NCBI RefSeq assembly: GCF_017873765.1 | Contig: NZ_JAGGKP010000001.1 | Location: 868,001 to 932,000 of the forward strand | Length of the DNA stretch: 64,000 bases | Direction: 5' to 3' | DNA from: Paenibacillus sediminis | Lineage (GTDB): Bacteria; Bacillota; Bacilli; Paenibacillales; Paenibacillaceae | In this document: positions 59,763-64,000 of the stretch, one piece after another | How the letters are laid out: each line of letters begins with the position of its first letter | How positions within the stretch are numbered: the stretch's first letter is position 1 | Program-made: the position numbers and the translations under genes | The notes under the pieces: generated by a model | The model's database searches: none | What the model saw: the letters and a program-made list of their open reading frames with translations, nothing else | Told to the model about the DNA's origin: nothing

Positions 59763-60361
59763 AAAAACCCCTCCTTCGTCATCGTTTCCCGAACTTTCGA
59801 TTTGATTTTCTCCATGCGCTTATGCAGGGCATTAGGGCTGATGCCCAAAATGCCGCTCATTTCTACATAGGTCCGTTGTTCGAAGACCCGCAGAACGAGC
59901 AGATTGCGTTCCTCCAGCGACAGCTTCGACAACGCCGCGGCCAGCGGGTAGCTATACAACCGCTCCTCAAACTCCTGTTCAGCTCCGGCCGCATCTGACC
60001 CGGGCTTAAGAATGCGCATCGCTAACCGATGCATTCGGCGTCTGCGCAGCAGATTAAGACAATGGTTGCCCGCGATGCGGTACAGCCAAGACGAAAAGCT
60101 TGCGGCAGGCTTGTACCGGTGAATGGACTCGTAGGTTTTAATAAAAATATCCTGAACCGCATCCTCGGCATCCTGTCTGTTTCCGAGCAGCCGGTAGCAG
60201 TAGCGGAAAATCGGCTGCTGAAAGGTCTGGACAATATTCGCAAACTTCTCGCGATCCCCGTTCTGCACGCTGACGATTAGCGTGTCTATGCACAGCGTTT
60301 CGGATTCATGCTCCTGTGACGTCGCCGCCACCTCCTTGCTTCGTATTACACTATATAACAC
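59723..60361 (-). CDS. ECF-type sigma factor
   Basis: A sigma-70 family protein. Region 2 is FANIVQTFQQPIFRYCYRLLGNRQDAEDAVQDIFIKTYESIHRY...SWLYRIAGNHCLNLLRRRR and region 4 is LSLEERNLLVLRVFEQRTYVEMSGILGISPNALHKRMEKIKSKV. The first 25-30 residues are uncertain: AAGGAGG lies inside the N-terminus and the true start may be downstream of GTG 60361. It overlaps its anti-sigma gene by 40 bases. GC-rich codons set this pair apart from the surrounding A/T-rich remnants, suggesting separate arrival. Confidence 0.8.
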   Translation of the reverse strand: MLYSVIRSKEVAATSQEHESETLCIDTLIVSVQNGDREKFANIVQTFQQPIFRYCYRLLGNRQDAEDAVQDIFIKTYESIHRYKPAASFSSWLYRIAGNHCLNLLRRRRMHRLAMRILKPGSDAAGAEQEFEERLYSYPLAAALSKLSLEERNLLVLRVFEQRTYVEMSGILGISPNALHKRMEKIKSKVRETMTKEGFLCSVQESKLITKI

Positions 60362-60540
60362 ATAGCACCCAAAAAAGTTCCTGAACCCACGATCTACAAA
60401 ATATTGATACGGAATTTACGGAAAAGTTATCTTTATGAGTAACGGTTTCAAGCCAACATCCAACTAATTATTTTGTTCCGCTTTACTGCCCGTTAGCTTA
60501 ATGAAATTGCATGGAAGCCCAGTTAGATATTTATCTAATC

Positions 60541-60593
60541 GGAACATGTTCTTGTCCATTTCGGCAATCGGTACAAGTTCTTGTCCCACGACA
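60541..60593 (-). repeat. Isolated transposon terminus of the TGTCG type
   Basis: Read on the - strand from 60593: TGTCGTGGGACAAG..., with 17-bp sites at 60570-60586 and 60541-60557. Further in, CCGATTAGATAA also occurs after the left-end array at 54297-54308. It faces the left end at 54.2 kb as an inverted repeat. Confidence 0.7.
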
Positions 60594-60991
60594 CATCATG
60601 ACTAATGACTCTATTTTGGAGATATTCTCATTTATTTGATCCCATACAAAGTCACTCATGTAGTTAAACTCGTTTTCCTTTTTTATCGGGAGTTTAGGTC
60701 TGTCTTCCTGATATATTAAAGATCTTACCGGCTTTATCGGAGCCTCTTTCCAGTCATAACGCTGCATATAATACAGGAAATTTTCAAGGCTAGCGACTTT
60801 TGAACAGATGTAGCTATTAGTTGGATCTTGACCTCAGGTATATGTTCAAAAGAAATTGAGTGATTGTATGGTATCCCCAGTATTCTCACATCCCACTTAT
60901 CCTTATCTAGTTCTTTTAAGAAATCAACCTGAAGGTTTAATCTATTCTTTCCATACTGATTCTCAACTGAGAGAATTTTATTCTTTTTCAT
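60594..60991 (-). pseudogene. Third gene of the Tn7-like operon (tniQ/tnsD position), broken
   Basis: It starts MKKNKILSVENQYGKNRLN with an ATGA overlap onto the tnsC-like stop, so it belonged to the same operon. The frame shifts near 60750 (to RYDWKEAPIKPVRSLIYQEDRPKLPIKKENEFNY) and the 3' end is cut by the transposon terminus at 60593. Gene order tnsB-tnsC-this suggests a target-selection gene, but I see no TniQ zinc motif in what is left. Confidence 0.45.
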
Positions 60992-61840
60992 TGGTTGATT
61001 CCCCCCTTCTTTTCTTTTACAGTATTAGGGTTTTTTCGCTGTTCCGAAATGATGTAATTTGTTTTCAATATGGAGTCAATCCAAATTTTTTTACTAATCC
61101 AATTCTGAGGTTTTGAACTGTTTTTTCCATAGTCTAATAAGACTATCTTAATGGCCATTGTCATATGTTGCATTGGAATTTCAAATACGCCTTTTAAATT
61201 ATATTGCTGGCGTAGGGTAGTGAAAATTTCAAAGATCTCCTTCGAATAATTTTGAAGTCTCTCCCCTGCAGCAAATGCCTCTGGAAAGTAGTATCGTGTA
61301 AACGACCATCCACTCCCGGCAGGAAATTCACTTAATTCGTCGTAACATTTTAAACATACATGAATATCTTCCAATGTTCTGATGCCAATGAATTTGTGTT
61401 CTTCAATCATAAATCTTTGAATAATTTGATCAGCTTGTCCATGACTGAATACCAGCTGCTGAGCATTTAATTGTTCTTGGCCAACTAAAATCAATACAAG
61501 AGTTATATTTAATTTATCAAGTTTATTGTAATAATCAATCAGCCATTCATAGTACAGTTGTTCTAAACATTGTGCTTCATCTATGAATAACAGAACAATT
61601 CTGTATCGGTTTGCATTTCCTTGCTGATGCAAGAAAGCAATAAGTCTATTCCTTTTGACACTGGTTTTACCGGTAAATGCAAAATCATGTCCCATGTCAG
61701 ACAACAAAGTCTCAAGGAATATTGGTAGGAATTTGATAATCCTCTGTTTCGACTGGATGACTTCCTAGAGGAATATCTGGCCTTGTAGAAGAGCATCTGA
61801 CTCTTATTGATTTTTAATCACTTTTGCCACTTGGATCACC
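60988..61840 (-). pseudogene. TnsC/TniB-type AAA+ regulator, frameshifted
   Basis: LLSDMGHDFAFTGKTSVKRNRLIAFLHQQGNANRYRIVLLFIDEAQCLEQLYYEWLIDYYNKLDKLNITLVLILVGQ is the central ATPase part of Tn7-like TnsC proteins: FIDEAQ is Walker B, LILVGQ sensor 1. RFMIEEHKFIGI and PAGSGWSFTRYYFPEAF follow, as in that family. Upstream of LLSDMG the frame is broken (PVETEDYQIPTNIP then a shift), and in-frame stops remove the N-terminus with the P-loop. The region to 61840 is its decayed start. Confidence 0.68.
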
Positions 61841-61844
61841 TATT

Positions 61845-62744
61845 TTAACAATTTGTTTTGAATCTCCTCCGTAGTTCTTCTAACTCTATGGCCATATCAT
61901 CGCTGGTCGTATCAATTGTGATTTCGTTATCTAACACGGTTGTTAATTCATCATTAATTTCTACAGGAGGTAATGATTTTTGTTTATATCTTTGTCAAGT
62001 AGCTAATTCATTACGTGGTTTTTTATATGAAGTAGAATTTTCCTCTAGCCAGCTTTCAAGTGCATCAATTGGAGATGTCACATCGTCAAATTTAAGTTTA
62101 TCCTCACGCACCAATTTATTAATGGTTTTTCTCGTTCGTAAGGTATGAGGCATACGCCCCCATGGACCTTTTGCTTTTAAATAATCCAATTCTTGACCAT
62201 CTGGTAAGTACACCTTCAATATTGAGATATCATCAATATTTACATCCACAATCAGCTTTTCACCAACTAAACTGAAATTTCTGGCAGGCAATGTACTGGA
62301 ATAAGGGACTCCCTCGTAATTAATATGTGGACGCTTTCCGGTATTCTTATTCCCTTGAACCACACGCGTTGTTTGCAGGGAGAAAAAGTTTGACTCCACT
62401 CTTTCTTGCTCAGATAGTTGTCGAGGGATCATGTCTTGATACTTTATTCTCTGTTCCATGGCTTCTAAAGGACTAATACCTAAACTGGAATGCAAGGATG
62501 TATTATAGTTGGCAATAGCAACCTCAATTAGTTGTTCCAACTCCTCTGCTCTAAATACATACTTTTTAGCAATTTTCTCAGGATTATTTCTTCTGGGATC
62601 TTTTGGGTGGCTACCGGTTGTCATCCCAACCCTGTGAATGTAATTACTCTCTAATAGCCCAAAAAATCGTTCAATGATCGCGCGACCTTCAGTAGACTCG
62701 GAAAATAAAGTTGTAGACTGAGAAAATATTTGACAGCCTATAGC
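61845..62744 (-). pseudogene. TnsB-type DDE transposase, C-terminal part with internal stop
   Basis: The open frame starts at 62744 without a start codon. STEGRAIIERFFGLLESNYIHRVGMTTGSHPKDPRRN carries the catalytic Glu region of the rve core. FRAEELEQLIEVAIANYNTSLHSSLGISPLEAM and a Mu-C-like beta domain (RPHINYEGVPYSSTLPARNF...ILKVYLPDGQELDYL) follow. A TGA at 61995-61997 interrupts, and the same frame then runs to a TAA at 61845. N-terminal DNA-binding domains and the two catalytic Asp are missing. It is the likely owner of the TGTCG ends nearby, by family. Confidence 0.72.
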
Positions 62745-62916
62745 TCATCCGCTGTATTATCTTCTGAATATGGGATGGAATGCCGGTGTCAAGTTAAATT
62801 CGAATATCAGAATTTCTATTGACGTCATAAAAATTTTATGCTTTCGACAAAATTCACCTTACAGATCACGTTAATAGTGGTAAAAGTAGATTGAGTTAAA
62901 AAATTGAAGGATTGAG

Positions 62917-63462
62917 ATGATGTTGAAAAAGTTATTCAAACCAGCGACGGGTACGGCACTTGCAATTCTTGTTTTTGCTTCTGCATCGGCAGCTTACGCT
63001 GCTGCGTCGGATCATGCCATCAGCGGCACTGTATACACCGGGGCGTCAGTAACCGCCTACATCATTACTTGGCTTGTTTTTTATCATCTACTTTTCGTAT
63101 TACAAGAATCTTTGCCTCTGATTGCAGGATGGCGGGAAGCTGTTCCTTGGCTGGTATTCGCCGTGCCAATGTGCCCAACTTTAGGTATATTAGCAGCGCT
63201 GTCACATAGAGATGGTATTATAGGTGATATATGTATAACTTCGCCGATCATCTGGTTATTACCAGAAGCTCTCAATGGAGAAAGCCCTAGAGGATTATCC
63301 GCAATTGCAATTGTTATTCCAGTACTTTTATTGTTCTTCTTGCTATTAGGATTGGAAAGAGCCAAAAGAAAAGTGTCTATGACAATAATAGTATTAGCAT
63401 TAGCTACACTTGGTACATCTAGCTTCTTCGTATATCCAATTATCAAGAGTATTATTCATTAA
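62917..63462 (+). CDS. Membrane protein of unknown function
   Basis: 181 residues with about five hydrophobic segments: an N-terminal signal-like helix (TALAILVFASASAAYAA), ITWLVFYHLLFVLQESLPL, VPWLVFAVPMCPTLGILAAL, IVIPVLLLFFLLLGL, and ILALATLGTSSFFVYPII. No family recognised. ATG 62917 has GAAGGATTGAG nearby. Lies just outside the Tn7-like remnants. Confidence 0.55.
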   Translation: MMLKKLFKPATGTALAILVFASASAAYAAASDHAISGTVYTGASVTAYIITWLVFYHLLFVLQESLPLIAGWREAVPWLVFAVPMCPTLGILAALSHRDGIIGDICITSPIIWLLPEALNGESPRGLSAIAIVIPVLLLFFLLLGLERAKRKVSMTIIVLALATLGTSSFFVYPIIKSIIH

Positions 63463-63695
63463 TAATCAAAGAAAGAAAAACCGAGGGTCGACTATTCTAG
63501 CCCTTTTTGAATGAACTATAAAAATGCCCACTTGATGGTGTGAAGAGTTTGTAGATCAACATATGACTGGGGATATCGACATCAGCTATTCGTGGTAAAA
63601 TTAATGCAAATAAACTAATAAATAACTCTACTTTCACTTCTCAGCAAATCATTGTGTGAAAGTTGAGTTATTTAACATTAGCATAATTTGAGAGG

Positions 63696-64000
63696 ATGAG
63701 AAACTTGCACTATCTTAGTTTTACACTTGATCCATCCCCTATCATTTACTTAGCACTTTTCCTTGTAATAGTGCTTATATATACAAGTTGCATGTTAATT
63801 TTTCGAAAAAGAAAACCATTGGAAAATCACATATTTACCTTACTTTTCACTTTATACTTGTTAGGAGTGCTGAAATTTACATTTACACCCTTAGTATTGT
63901 TTACTAAATATCCAGTTCCTTTACGGTTGAAAAATTTTACAACATAATACCGTTAAAAGCAATTATGACTGCAATAGATAGGAAATATTGGATACAAATT
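63696..64000 (+). pseudogene. VanZ-like membrane protein, frameshifted and running out of the window
   Basis: MRNLHYLSFTLDPSPIIYLALFLVIVLIYTSCMLIFRKRK...TLLFTLYLLGVLKFTFTPL is the N-terminus of VanZ-type membrane proteins. The frame stops at 63947 after a run of four T. One frame over, the expected continuation reads NIIPLKAIMTAIDRKYWIQI to the window end. A missing T in the homopolymer explains the shift; it may be a real mutation or a sequencing error. Confidence 0.55.

Noticed and set aside
1-64000. tRNA or rRNA genes
   Set aside because: No tRNA-like cloverleaf with a CCA-proximal TTCGA arm and no rRNA core sequence were noticed on either strand by eye; a tRNAscan-type search was not possible.

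Overview
The window looks like chromosome from a spore-forming, low-GC Gram-positive of the Paenibacillaceae (Paenibacillus or a close relative). The evidence is the cwlJ-gerQ spore germination pair, an S-layer-homology-anchored subtilase, a copper-amine-oxidase-like 'stalk' domain protein, XerS, NamA, AzoR, a DUF4247-type lipoprotein, strong AGGAGG ribosome sites and frequent TTG/GTG starts. This is inference from family content; no 16S rRNA or other marker is present.

Positions 1-44.4 kb are mostly ordinary core chromosome in short operons separated by clear intrinsic terminators. They include molybdenum genes (moeA; modA-modB beside a divergent HTH/periplasmic-binding-fold regulator), two tyrosine recombinases, ppaC, azoR, namA, an SRAP paralogue, transporters (LysE, APC, MFS, ArsB, AzlCD), a CopC/CopD-like pair, cwlJ-gerQ, an ECF sigma/anti-sigma pair, two very large secreted proteins, and a sulfurtransferase island (three rhodaneses and a thioredoxin-like protein) with two ATACCC-type operators. 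One gene here is unusual: 35607-36668 is a Cro-like HTH fused to a protein clearly related to the F1-ATPase beta subunit whose P-loop is destroyed.

Positions 44.7-62.8 kb are an accessory region. It holds broken parts of Tn7-like transposition genes: tnsA with an internal deletion on the + strand at 44.7 kb, and tnsB, tnsC and a third gene, all damaged, on the - strand at 60.6-62.7 kb. From 45.9 to 54.0 kb lies an RHS polymorphic-toxin graveyard: orphan toxin C-termini, each followed by a small immunity-type gene, a paralogous immunity pair 6.5 kb apart, and a 259-bp segment repeated without visible differences after two of the cassettes. A cyclic-di-GMP-I-type riboswitch precedes the first immunity-like gene. 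An IS1182 fragment, a serine recombinase, an IS110 element and a highly structured non-coding segment interrupt the region.

From 54138 to 57283 there is a previously unlabelled 3,146-bp mobile unit with no transposase of its own. It is bounded by inverted TGTCG termini, carries iterated GGACAAGAACTTGTACC sites at both ends, and is flanked by a perfect 5-bp target duplication (GGAGA). Its cargo is a secreted matrixin-type metalloprotease, two secreted or lipoproteins, and a truncated VOC gene followed by a group II intron-like remnant. A further terminus of the same type cuts the third Tn7-like gene at 60593. The most economical reading is a non-autonomous element once mobilised in trans by a TnsB-type transposase.

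Downstream are a kinase fragment, a dead integrase, a visibly GC-richer ECF sigma/anti-sigma pair, and two membrane protein genes, the last of which (VanZ-like) is frameshifted and leaves the window.
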